Assembly (NCBI RefSeq): GCF_002979555.1
Contig: NZ_PCOZ01000010.1
Location: 62,001 to 126,000, forward strand
Origin: Pseudomonas sp. MYb60
GTDB taxonomy: Bacteria; Pseudomonadota; Gammaproteobacteria; Pseudomonadales; Pseudomonadaceae
Direction: 5' to 3'
DNA length: 64,000 nt
Below are positions 35,682 to 43,828 of this stretch, in pieces (positions within the stretch are counted from its first letter, which is position 1; every line of letters starts with the position of its first letter). A model generated the notes under the pieces. The model ran no database searches and was not told the origin of the DNA. It saw only the letters and a list, made by a program, of their open reading frames with translations. The position numbers and the translations under genes are program-made.

Positions 35682-38194
35682 ATCTCCACGACAGGTGAGG
35701 TTTCTACGGTAGCCGCGTGAAAAAGGCGCAACGCCTCGCGCACTTGGCCAGCTTCTTCCAGGCCCAGCACCTGACAGGCAATGATCTGGCAGTCGGCCAG
35801 GTCCAGCTCGCGCACGGTGGCCTTGATGGTCGGGATCAACGGCACGCTGACCGACAACTCATCCACCCCCAGCCCGAGCAACACCGGCACCGCCAGCGCT
35901 TCGGACGCCAACGCGCCGCACACGCCCACCCATTTGCCGTGGGCATGGGCGGCCTTGACCGTGGTGGCGATCAACCGCAGCACGGCCGGGTGAAAGCTGT
36001 CAGCCTGGCTGGCCAGGCGCGGATGGTCGCGGTCCATGGCCAGGGTGTATTGGGTCAGGTCGTTGGTGCCGATGGAAAAGAAATCCACATGGGGGGCGAA
36101 CACGTCTGCCATGAGTGCGGCGGACGGTACTTCGATCATGATGCCCAGCTTTGGCAACTCCTTGAGCCCAAGCGCCAGCGCTTCCTCCTCAAGCATCTTG
36201 CGCGCCAGGTGCAGCTCAGACAGCAGGCTGACCATCGGCAACATGATGTGCAACCGCGCAAACCCGGTGCTGGCGAGGATCGCCCGGAATTGTTCACGCA
36301 GCAGTTCCGGGCGTTCCAGGCACAAACGGATGCCGCGCAGACCGAGGAACGGGTTGGTCTCGGCGTCCATCGGCACGTAGGCCAAGGGTTTGTCGCCACC
36401 CACATCGAGGGTGCGCACCACTAGGTTGCGCTCGGCACCCAGGGCACGGGCGATGGCGGTGTAGGTCGCCGCCTGTTCGTCGGGACTTGGGGCACGGTTG
36501 CGATCCAGATACAGGAACTCCGATCTCAGCAGGCCGACGCCTTCGCCGCCGAGGGTCAGGGATTGCTCGACTTCCTGCAACGAAGCCACGTTGGCAGTGA
36601 CTTCAACGTGATGACCATCGCGGGTAGTGGCGGGTAACGACGCCTGCGCCACATCGCGCTGATGGCGGAGCACCTGTTGTTTACGCGCAACGTCCAGTTG
36701 CTCGATTTCGGCCAGGTTGGGGTCGAGGTGCAGCTCGCCGTTGTCGGCGTCGAGCAGCACCTGCTTGCCATTGGCCACCGCCAACACCTGCGCCGTAACA
36801 CCGCAGATAGCCGGCAGGCCCAGGGCACGGGCGAGGATTGCGACGTGGCTGGTCGCGCCACCACCGACAGTGACAAACCCCAGCACCTTGCGTGTGTCCA
36901 GGCCGGCGGTCTGTGAAGGCGTCAGTTGTTCGGCGATCAGGATCGCGCGCTCCGGCAACTCCCAGGCGCTGTCTTGAATGCCCAGGATCAGTTTCAGCAC
37001 GCGCTGGCCGACGTCCGCCAAGTCTGCCGCACGCTCAGCGATCAGCGCGTTGCCCAACCCCTGGAATAGCTTGATGGTCGCGAGCGTCGCACTGTTCCAG
37101 GCGAACGCGGCACTCTTGCCTTCAGCCACTAGGCGGTGGGCATGTTCCAGCAAAGTCGGGTCTTCGAGCAACTCCTGATGCGCGCGAAAAATCTCGGCCT
37201 GAGCGCTGCCAGCCGCCTTGTCCTGCAAAACCTGCAACGCTTCAGTGGCGGCGAGCAAGCCGCGCGTCAAAGCAGCGCGTTCCGTTGCTTCATCCGTGCC
37301 TTGCGCCGTGATGATCAGCTCCGGTTCGGTCACTTGAACGACCTGACCAAACGCCGAGCCCGGTGATGCACACACACCCCGCAGCAAGGTTGCCGGCGAC
37401 TGCGTTGCGACCGGCTCGGCAATACTTGCCACTACCTCGCCACAGCCTTCAGCCAACAAGACCACCAGCGCCTTGATCGCCGCCTCGGCGTCCTCGCCCG
37501 CCGCGCTCACTTGCAAGGTATCGCCCTGCACGGTTTGCAACGCCATGATCGCCACCAGCGATTTGGCGTTGGCACTCTGGGTTTGCTTGTGCAGGTAAAT
37601 GCTGGCGTTGAAACCTTTCGCCGTCTGGGCAAATACCGCTGCCGGGCGCGCGTGCAGGCCGTTGGCATTGGGCAAGGTCAGAGGCTTGGAGAACAGGGCA
37701 TCGCCCTCCTCCTCGTCCGCCATCGCAACCGTTTCACCTGTGGATAACTGCACCAGCGGCTGGCCCGCCTGCACCAGACCGTCCGCCAGCAGCGTGAACG
37801 GCTCGCCGCTGACCACCAGCATCAAGGTGAGCACACTGCGTGCGTTGAGTGCCACGTAGTCGGCATCGAATTCGATCAACGGCTGCCCGACCTCCACCCG
37901 CTGGCCTTCCTGCACCAACCGGGTGAAACCCTGGCCCGCCAGGTTCACGGTGTCCAAGCCGATGTGCATCAGCACCTGGACGCCGTTGTCGTCGGTGATA
38001 CTGACCGCATGCCCACTGTCCTGAATATTGCTGATCACCCCGGCCAACGGTGCGCACAGGGTCTGCGAGGTCGGGTCGATGCACAGGCCGTCGCCGATCA
38101 GGCGGCTGGAAAATACCGGGTCGGGCACCTGGTCCAGCGCCAGCAGCACACCCGACAGCGGCGCCAGCAGTTCCAGGGGTTGAGTTGTGGTCAT
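35678..38194 (-). CDS. PTS EIIA-HPr-EI fusion of the trehalose operon
   Basis: 838 residues with the same layout as the protein at 24163: EIIA-Glc-type (active His in VLMHIGLDTVNL, about residue 90), HPr (GLHARPAAV, about 180), enzyme I (GGATSHVAILARALG, LGIMIEVPSAA, VGVCGALAS). It should phosphorylate TreP, which has no EIIA domain of its own. Order of genes is treP, treC, porin, this gene, EIIB-like. A REP pair separates it from the porin gene, so its expression relative to treP may be reduced or separately controlled. Confidence 0.93.
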   Translation of the reverse strand: MTTTQPLELLAPLSGVLLALDQVPDPVFSSRLIGDGLCIDPTSQTLCAPLAGVISNIQDSGHAVSITDDNGVQVLMHIGLDTVNLAGQGFTRLVQEGQRVEVGQPLIEFDADYVALNARSVLTLMLVVSGEPFTLLADGLVQAGQPLVQLSTGETVAMADEEEGDALFSKPLTLPNANGLHARPAAVFAQTAKGFNASIYLHKQTQSANAKSLVAIMALQTVQGDTLQVSAAGEDAEAAIKALVVLLAEGCGEVVASIAEPVATQSPATLLRGVCASPGSAFGQVVQVTEPELIITAQGTDEATERAALTRGLLAATEALQVLQDKAAGSAQAEIFRAHQELLEDPTLLEHAHRLVAEGKSAAFAWNSATLATIKLFQGLGNALIAERAADLADVGQRVLKLILGIQDSAWELPERAILIAEQLTPSQTAGLDTRKVLGFVTVGGGATSHVAILARALGLPAICGVTAQVLAVANGKQVLLDADNGELHLDPNLAEIEQLDVARKQQVLRHQRDVAQASLPATTRDGHHVEVTANVASLQEVEQSLTLGGEGVGLLRSEFLYLDRNRAPSPDEQAATYTAIARALGAERNLVVRTLDVGGDKPLAYVPMDAETNPFLGLRGIRLCLERPELLREQFRAILASTGFARLHIMLPMVSLLSELHLARKMLEEEALALGLKELPKLGIMIEVPSAALMADVFAPHVDFFSIGTNDLTQYTLAMDRDHPRLASQADSFHPAVLRLIATTVKAAHAHGKWVGVCGALASEALAVPVLLGLGVDELSVSVPLIPTIKATVRELDLADCQIIACQVLGLEEAGQVREALRLFHAATVETSPVVEM

Positions 38195-38263
38195 GACTTC
38201 ACCTGTTGTTGTGTTCTGTAAAAATCATTGGGCTGATGCGATCCCAGGATGACAACGGTCTCA

Positions 38264-38349
38264 TGTGGGAGCTGGCTTGCCTGCGATAGCATCGCCTCAG
38301 TTTTCCTGTAAGACCGAGTCGCCCGCATCGCAGGCAAGCCAGCTCCCAC
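38264..38349. repeat. REPIN, GCTGGCTTGCCTGCGAT type
   Basis: TGTGGGAGCTGGCTTGCCTG followed by CGATAG is mirrored by GCATCGCAGGCAAGCCAGCTCCCAC with about 38 bases between. It lies within the trehalose operon between the porin and the EIIA-HPr-EI gene, where it could stabilise the upstream mRNA or attenuate read-through. Confidence 0.88.
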
Positions 38350-38375
38350 CTAAAGCGCATTCACATAAGCCTGCG

Positions 38376-39596
38376 TTATTTCCACCAGTACTCGACCTGC
38401 ACACCAAAATTGGAACCGTGTCGCGCCGTACCGTAGGCGCCGGTGTCGGACAACGCCGAGCCCGCTGACAGTTCATTCGCCGCACGCTTGGCCGCTTCGT
38501 TCCAGCTCGCATAGGTGTAGTAGACGCGCACTTCCGGCCGCGCCCAGAACGCCGGGCCCTTGGGCGACCAGGTCGGAGCGAAGGTGAATTTGCTCAACTT
38601 GCGCGTGCCGCCCGTGGCATCCACCTGGTCGTGGCCCAGCTCGGCAACCAGCTTGAATTGCTCACTGATGGCATACCCCGGGCGTACGCCGACCGACATC
38701 CAGGTCTGGTCCTGGCTGCCGGGACGCACGTCCTTTTGATACACGGCTTCAACCTGCCCTCCAAAACGCGGTGTCACCTGCCAGTCGAAAAACTCCACGG
38801 CGCGGTAGCTTTTGCTGCTGTTATCCAGAAAGGTGTTGCCGGTGTAGCCCAGCCCGGTGCCAGGGCCTTCCCCGTACTGCAACGCAAACTTGTTCTTGCC
38901 GCCGAGAAACGCGCTCTGCACATGCTGCGCGGTAAGCGCCCAGCCACTGTGGGTGTCGCGCCCGCCGGCTTTGGCGATGTAGCTCAGGCCCAGCTCCAGC
39001 TCGCCGCCGGGGTTGGTCTTGAAACCCGCGACGTTGAAGTCATGGCGGGTGGCGTATTCCTTTTGGTACAGGTTGTCCTTGCGGGAAATCGCGTAGCTGT
39101 ACGTGAGGTCGCCGATCAGCACGTCCTCGATACCGCCGCCGGTGGCGCTCTGGTTCCAGTAGTAGAAGTCGGAGATATGGATGTCGTTACGTTTGTAGTA
39201 GCGCCGCCCGGCCCACAGCGAGCCGCCATTGAGGCTGGGCAGGTTGGACCACTGCGCGTACATCTGCGGCATGCGCGCAGTGCCGTAGTCGTCGCCCTGG
39301 AATCGCGGGGAGCGGTCGTATTGGTTGTAAAGCGATGCCATGGCATCGACGCTGAACACCGAACCGTCGTCGAGGGTGAGCACGTCCTGGCGCAATTCCA
39401 GTTCGGCGTATTGCTCGCACTCGTTACCCAAGCGGTATTTGGATTGCGCCCCCGGCAGTTGAAAACATTGCTGCTTGCCGCTGCCCGTAGAGGTCCCCGC
39501 GCCACTGCGCAGGTAACCGCCGAATTCCAGGGCTTGCGCGCCCACTGGCAGGCTCAGGCACGACGCAACGAGGCCCAGCTTTATGGTTGTTTTCAT
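38376..39596 (-). CDS. LamB-family (maltoporin-like) carbohydrate porin
   Basis: 406 residues from ATG 39596, with CGGAG upstream. Signal peptide of about 23 residues (cleavage after AQA), then LamB sequence: FGGYLRSGAGTSTGSGKQQC and AQSKYRLGNECEQYAELELR are close to the maltoporin N-terminus, and the protein ends with VQVEYWWK, an aromatic last strand as in outer-membrane porins. In this operon it should carry trehalose across the outer membrane. Pseudomonads more often use OprB-type sugar porins, so a LamB homologue is worth noting. Confidence 0.9.
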   Translation of the reverse strand: MKTTIKLGLVASCLSLPVGAQALEFGGYLRSGAGTSTGSGKQQCFQLPGAQSKYRLGNECEQYAELELRQDVLTLDDGSVFSVDAMASLYNQYDRSPRFQGDDYGTARMPQMYAQWSNLPSLNGGSLWAGRRYYKRNDIHISDFYYWNQSATGGGIEDVLIGDLTYSYAISRKDNLYQKEYATRHDFNVAGFKTNPGGELELGLSYIAKAGGRDTHSGWALTAQHVQSAFLGGKNKFALQYGEGPGTGLGYTGNTFLDNSSKSYRAVEFFDWQVTPRFGGQVEAVYQKDVRPGSQDQTWMSVGVRPGYAISEQFKLVAELGHDQVDATGGTRKLSKFTFAPTWSPKGPAFWARPEVRVYYTYASWNEAAKRAANELSAGSALSDTGAYGTARHGSNFGVQVEYWWK

Positions 39597-39665
39597 GAAG
39601 CACTCCGATATTTTTATTATGGTTTTTGAAGCGCCCCGTGCTCCCACACGGGGGTACAACGGGTC

Positions 39666-41312
39666 TCAATCGTTGAGGTACAGCACAAACGATTCGTAGG
39701 GGCGCAGCGCTACCGTGCCCTTACGACGCGGGCAGTCGGGGTAGTTGCTGATCAGCAGGCGCTGTTCGGTGGCCGCGTTGATCACGTCGTCCGGCAGTTG
39801 GATGTCGCACGCCGTGCCGTAGAAGTTGTTCAACACCAGCAGGCGCTCGCCATGGCCTTCCCGCAGGTAGGCCCAGACCTGCGGATGGCCTTGCAGCAGT
39901 TCGCGGTAAACGCCGTCCAGGATCAGCGGCTCGTGACGGCGCAAGGCAATCAGCGCGCGGTAGTGATGCAGCACGGAATCGGGGTCATCCAACTGGCTTT
40001 CGACGTTGATGCGTGAGGCATTGGCCGCAATGCCGATCCACGGCTCCGCGCTGCTGAAACCGGCGTTTTCCCCGGCACTCCACTGCATCGGCGTACGCCC
40101 GTTGTCCCGCGACTTCTGCATGATCGCCGCCATGCTCGACGCCTCGGACTCTCCCGCATCGCGCTTGAGGCGGAAGATGTTCAGGGTCTCCACATCGCGG
40201 TAGTGCGAGATGCTGTCGAAGCCCGGATTGGTCATCCCCAGCTCTTCGCCCTGGTACACGTAAGGCGTGCCCTGGAGGAAGTGCAGTGCGGTCGCCAGCA
40301 TCTTCGCCGAGACCACGCGATGCTCGCCGTCGTTGCCGAAACGCGAGACCACCCGCGGCTGATCGTGGTTACACCAGAACAGCGCATTCCAGCCACCACC
40401 GGCCTGCATGCCCAGTTGCCAGTCGGAAAAAATCTGCTTGAGCTGGAGGAAATCGAAGTCGGCCTTCACCCACTTCTGCAGGTTCGGGTAATCCACTTTC
40501 AGGTGATGAAAGTTGAAGGTCATCGACAACTCTTTCGACTCGGGACGCGAGTAGCGAATGCAGTGGTCGAGGCTGGTGGACGACATCTCGCCGACATTGA
40601 TCAGGTCGTGTCCGTCGAAAACTTCACGGTGCATTTCCTGCAAGTACTCATGCACGTGGGGGCCGTCGGTGTAGAAACGTCGACCGTCGCTGTTGTCCTC
40701 GGGAAAATCGGCGGGCTTGGAGATCAGGTTGATCACATCCAGGCGAAAGCCGCCCACGCCCTTGTCGCGCCAGAAGCGCATCAGCTTGAACACTTCGGCG
40801 CGCACCTTGGGGTTGTCCCAATTGAGGTCGGCCTGGGTGTGGTCGAACAGGTGCAGGAAATATTGGCCGGTTTGCGCCTCGTATTCCCAGGCCGAGCCGC
40901 CGAACTTGGATTCCCAGTTATTGGGCTGGTCGCGCCAGATGTAGAAATCGCGGTACGGGTTATCGAGGCTGCTGCGCGCCTGCTGGAACCATTCGTGCTC
41001 GATGGAGGTGTGGTTGACCACGATGTCGAGCATCAGCTTGATACCGCGCTTGGCCGCTTCGCAGATCAACAGGTCGCAGTCGGCCATGGTGCCGTAGCTG
41101 GGGTCGATGGCGTAGTAATCGCTGATGTCGTAACCGTTGTCTCGTTGCGGCGAGCGCAGGAACGGAGTGATCCACAGGCAGTCGACGCCCAGCCACTGGA
41201 GATAGTCGAGCTTGTCCACGATGCCCAGCAGGTCACCGGTGGCGTTACCCGCATGGCTGTGGAAGCTTTTTGGGTAGATCTGGTAGATCACCGAATGTTG
41301 CCAGGTTTGCAT
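39666..41312 (-). CDS. treC: Trehalose-6-phosphate hydrolase
   Basis: 548 residues from ATG 41312; the upstream frame overlaps a REP element. GH13 alpha-amylase family enzyme hydrolysing trehalose-6-P, produced by TreP, to glucose and glucose-6-P. The four GH13 motifs are visible: LDIVVNHTS (region I), GFRLDVINL (nucleophile Asp), VGEMSSTS (acid/base Glu) and CNHDQPR (region IV). Start MQTWQHSVIYQIYPKSFHS is typical of phosphotrehalases and oligo-1,6-glucosidases; the tre context decides. treA is an alternative symbol used in some bacteria. Confidence 0.93.
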   Translation of the reverse strand: MQTWQHSVIYQIYPKSFHSHAGNATGDLLGIVDKLDYLQWLGVDCLWITPFLRSPQRDNGYDISDYYAIDPSYGTMADCDLLICEAAKRGIKLMLDIVVNHTSIEHEWFQQARSSLDNPYRDFYIWRDQPNNWESKFGGSAWEYEAQTGQYFLHLFDHTQADLNWDNPKVRAEVFKLMRFWRDKGVGGFRLDVINLISKPADFPEDNSDGRRFYTDGPHVHEYLQEMHREVFDGHDLINVGEMSSTSLDHCIRYSRPESKELSMTFNFHHLKVDYPNLQKWVKADFDFLQLKQIFSDWQLGMQAGGGWNALFWCNHDQPRVVSRFGNDGEHRVVSAKMLATALHFLQGTPYVYQGEELGMTNPGFDSISHYRDVETLNIFRLKRDAGESEASSMAAIMQKSRDNGRTPMQWSAGENAGFSSAEPWIGIAANASRINVESQLDDPDSVLHHYRALIALRRHEPLILDGVYRELLQGHPQVWAYLREGHGERLLVLNNFYGTACDIQLPDDVINAATEQRLLISNYPDCPRRKGTVALRPYESFVLYLND

Positions 41313-41352
41313 GGGGGGTTCCTTCAGTTGATTGGGTGCTGGCCTCTCGGGC

Positions 41353-41422
41353 CTCATCGGGGGCAAGCCCCCTCCCACATTTAAAATGCGTGCCCATGTG
41401 GGAGCAGCGTGCCCCCCGATAG
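41353..41422. repeat. Degenerate REPIN, GGGGGCAAGCCCCC type
   Basis: CTCATCGGGGGCAAGCCCCC and the inverted, altered copy GGAGCAGCGTGCCCCCCGATAG flank about 20 bases between treC and treP. Confidence 0.78.
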
Positions 41423-41429
41423 CGATGGT

Positions 41430-42872
41430 TCAGGCAACGCGATAACCAGGCCGAACAATCTTCATGCTCAGCGCACAGGTCAGAACAAACGGCACCACCA
41501 TCGCGATCACCATGCCAATCACAAACACCGCGATGGACTGCGGCACGATGGAGATGAACCCCGGCAAGCCACCCACCCCGATGGCCGAGGCCTGCACCTT
41601 GTTCAGCGCGAGGAAAATGCTGCCCAACGCCGAGCCCACCAGCGCGGCATAGAAGGGAAACTTGAAGCGCAGATTCACCCCGAACATCGCCGGTTCAGTG
41701 ATGCCGAAATAAGCGGAAATAGCGGAGGTCGAGGCCATGCTTTTATCCCGCGCGTTGCGGGTCATGTAGAACACCGCCAGCGCAGCGCTGCCCTGGGCCA
41801 GGTTGGACATGACGATCATCGGCCAGATAAAGGTGCCGCCTTGGGTTGAGATGAGTTGCAGGTCCACGGCAAGGAACATGTGGTGCATGCCGGTGATCAC
41901 CAGCGGCGCATACAGCAGGCCGAAAATCGCCCCGCCGACCATCGGTGCCAGGTCAAACAGGGCGACCACGCCTTCGGTGATCAGGATGCCGAGGTGACGC
42001 GTTACCGGACCGATAATGGCCAGGGCGAGCACGCCGGTGACGACGATGGTGGTGATCGGCACGACCAGCAATTGAATCGCGTTGGGCACTCGCGCCCGCA
42101 ACCCTTTCTCGATCACGCTCATCACAAAGGCAGCCATAAGAATCGGCAGGATCTGCCCCTGGTAGCCGACTTTTTCAATCTGGAACCAGCCGAAAATATC
42201 GAAGTACGGCAGGCTCTGGCCGTCCAGACCGGCGACCGCCTTGCCATAGTTCCAGGCGTTGAGCAGGTCCGGATGCACCAGCATCAGGCCCAGCACGATG
42301 CCGAGGATTTCACTGCCGCCAAAGCGCTTGGCCGCCGACCAGCCCACCAACGCCGGCAGGAATACGAACGAAGTGTTGGCCATCAGGTTGATCAGGCTCC
42401 ACAGGCCATCCAGGTTTGGATAGGCCTCCAGCAGCGTCTGACCCTCGATGAACATGCCCTTGGCGCCCATCAGGTTGTTCACGCCCATCAGCAGGCCGGC
42501 GATGATCAGCGCGGGCAGGATCGGCATGAACACATCGGAGAACACCCGCACCAGACGCTGCATGGCGTTGGTCTTGTCGGCGCCCTTCTTCTTCACATCG
42601 GCAATGGTGGCGGCGGCGAGGCCGGTCTGCTCGCGCAGGGCCGCGTAGACCTTTTCCACTTCGCCAGGGCCGATAACGACTTGAAACAGGCCGCCGGTGA
42701 AAAACGAGCCCTTGACCAGGTCGACCTGGTTCAGCGCGCTGCTGTTGACCAGGCTCGGGTCCTTGAGCGCCAGGCGCAGGCGGGTCACACAGTGGGCGGC
42801 TTGCTCAAGGTTGTCGCTGCCGCCGAGGTGCTCGAGGATCTCGCGGGCAATGTTGGAATAGTCGTGGCTCAT
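41430..42872 (-). CDS. treP: PTS trehalose transporter EIIBC
   Basis: 480 residues. N-terminal EIIB (residues 1-90) with phosphocysteine Cys28 (AAHCVTRLRLAL), then the EIIC membrane domain (about 105-470; ITGMHHMFLAVDLQLI, FGITEPAMFGVNLRFKFPF). No EIIA domain, as in other trehalose EIIs, which borrow EIIA-Glc; here the fused EIIA-HPr-EI in the same operon fills that role. It heads the minus-strand trehalose operon, divergent from treR, with two TreR-like operators upstream. Confidence 0.93.
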   Translation of the reverse strand: MSHDYSNIAREILEHLGGSDNLEQAAHCVTRLRLALKDPSLVNSSALNQVDLVKGSFFTGGLFQVVIGPGEVEKVYAALREQTGLAAATIADVKKKGADKTNAMQRLVRVFSDVFMPILPALIIAGLLMGVNNLMGAKGMFIEGQTLLEAYPNLDGLWSLINLMANTSFVFLPALVGWSAAKRFGGSEILGIVLGLMLVHPDLLNAWNYGKAVAGLDGQSLPYFDIFGWFQIEKVGYQGQILPILMAAFVMSVIEKGLRARVPNAIQLLVVPITTIVVTGVLALAIIGPVTRHLGILITEGVVALFDLAPMVGGAIFGLLYAPLVITGMHHMFLAVDLQLISTQGGTFIWPMIVMSNLAQGSAALAVFYMTRNARDKSMASTSAISAYFGITEPAMFGVNLRFKFPFYAALVGSALGSIFLALNKVQASAIGVGGLPGFISIVPQSIAVFVIGMVIAMVVPFVLTCALSMKIVRPGYRVA

Positions 42873-42920
42873 GCTGGGTTTCCACTTTGATTTTTTTATT
42901 GGGGGAACGAAGGCAAACGT

Positions 42921-42962
42921 ACTCGTCTGTACGAGTTAAAGCAACAACTCGTCTGTACGAGT
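42921..42962. promoter_or_regulatory. Twin TreR-type operators
   Basis: ACTCGTCTGTACGAGT occurs twice, exactly, at 42921-42936 and 42947-42962, centred 26 bases apart; each is a palindrome with six-base arms (ACTCGT/ACGAGT). They lie between the divergent treP and treR genes, about 50 bases before treP, and likely control the treP operon and perhaps treR. On the minus strand TTGCTT and TACGTT 17 bases apart between and over the sites could be a weak promoter. Confidence 0.82.
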
Positions 42963-43093
42963 TGCATTTTGTTTATTTTTTGTAGGTCAGCCCATCGCTG
43001 CAAGCCGCATAAATCCAAGGGTCTAATGGACAAACAGCCGCTCTGCCACTAAGGTTCCTGCCTTGACCGCAACCCCGGCAAAGAGCCATCCCC

Positions 43094-43798
43094 ATGAGCA
43101 AATACAACCAGATCTATACGGATCTGCTTGCTAGCATCACCACCGAACGCCTGCAACGCGGCACGCGCCTTCCCTCCGAAACCGAATTGATGGACAGCTA
43201 CCAGGCGAGCCGAGGCACCGTGCGTCGGGCAATAGAGCAGTTGCAGGAGCGGGGGTTTGCGCAAAAAATCCACGGCAAGGGCACCTTTGTGCTGTCGCCC
43301 AACCCGATCGAGTTCCAGCTGGGCGGCATCGTCAGCTTCCACGAAACCCATGCGGACCTGGGCGAAGACGTACACACCGACGTGGTCGAATTCACCCAGT
43401 TCCCGCTGGAAGGCTCACTGCTGCAACATATCGAAGCCGAGCCCGGCACCCTGATCACCCGGATCAAACGGGTCCGGCGCATCGGCGGCAAACGGGTGAT
43501 CCTGGATATCAACCACTTCGTCGCCGAGGTGATCCCCGGCCTCGACCGGGCGATTGCCGAACAGTCGATCTACGCGTTCATCGAGCAGACCCTGCACCTG
43601 CAGATCGCCTACGCCCAGCGCACCATCGAAGCCCTGCCCCGCAGCAAAGACGACCAGGCACACCTCGACCTCGATGGCCAAAGCCATGTGATCGTGGTGA
43701 GCAACCAGACATTTTTGCAGGATGGGCGGCAGTTCGAGTACACCGAGTCGCGGCATACGCTGGACAAGTTTTACTTTTCGGATATTGCGCGGCGCTAA
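43094..43798 (+). CDS. treR: Trehalose operon repressor, GntR/HutC family
   Basis: 234 residues. Winged helix with LPSETELMDSYQASRGTVRR and the wing GKGTFVLS (about residues 20-75), then a UTRA domain binding a sugar phosphate, by family trehalose-6-phosphate. Divergent from treP; the two identical palindromes at 42921-42962 are the natural binding sites. The opening MSKYNQIYTDLLASI is the usual TreR start in Bacillus- and Pseudomonas-type regulators. Confidence 0.92.
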   Translation: MSKYNQIYTDLLASITTERLQRGTRLPSETELMDSYQASRGTVRRAIEQLQERGFAQKIHGKGTFVLSPNPIEFQLGGIVSFHETHADLGEDVHTDVVEFTQFPLEGSLLQHIEAEPGTLITRIKRVRRIGGKRVILDINHFVAEVIPGLDRAIAEQSIYAFIEQTLHLQIAYAQRTIEALPRSKDDQAHLDLDGQSHVIVVSNQTFLQDGRQFEYTESRHTLDKFYFSDIARR

Positions 43799-43816
43799 GG
43801 CACCGGGCGGTGCCTT
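43797..43816. terminator. Hairpin at the end of treR
   Basis: AAGGCACCG-GG-CGGTGCCTT, nine perfect pairs overlapping the treR stop codon and ending 13 bases before the convergent monooxygenase stop. No T run follows, so termination strength is uncertain. Confidence 0.5.
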
Positions 43817-43828
43817 GGACATGCTGGT

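Noticed and set aside
41313..41378. Longer treC start
   Set aside because: The extra residues are translated from REP sequence (MGGGLPPMRPE) and the ATG at 41312 has the family start.
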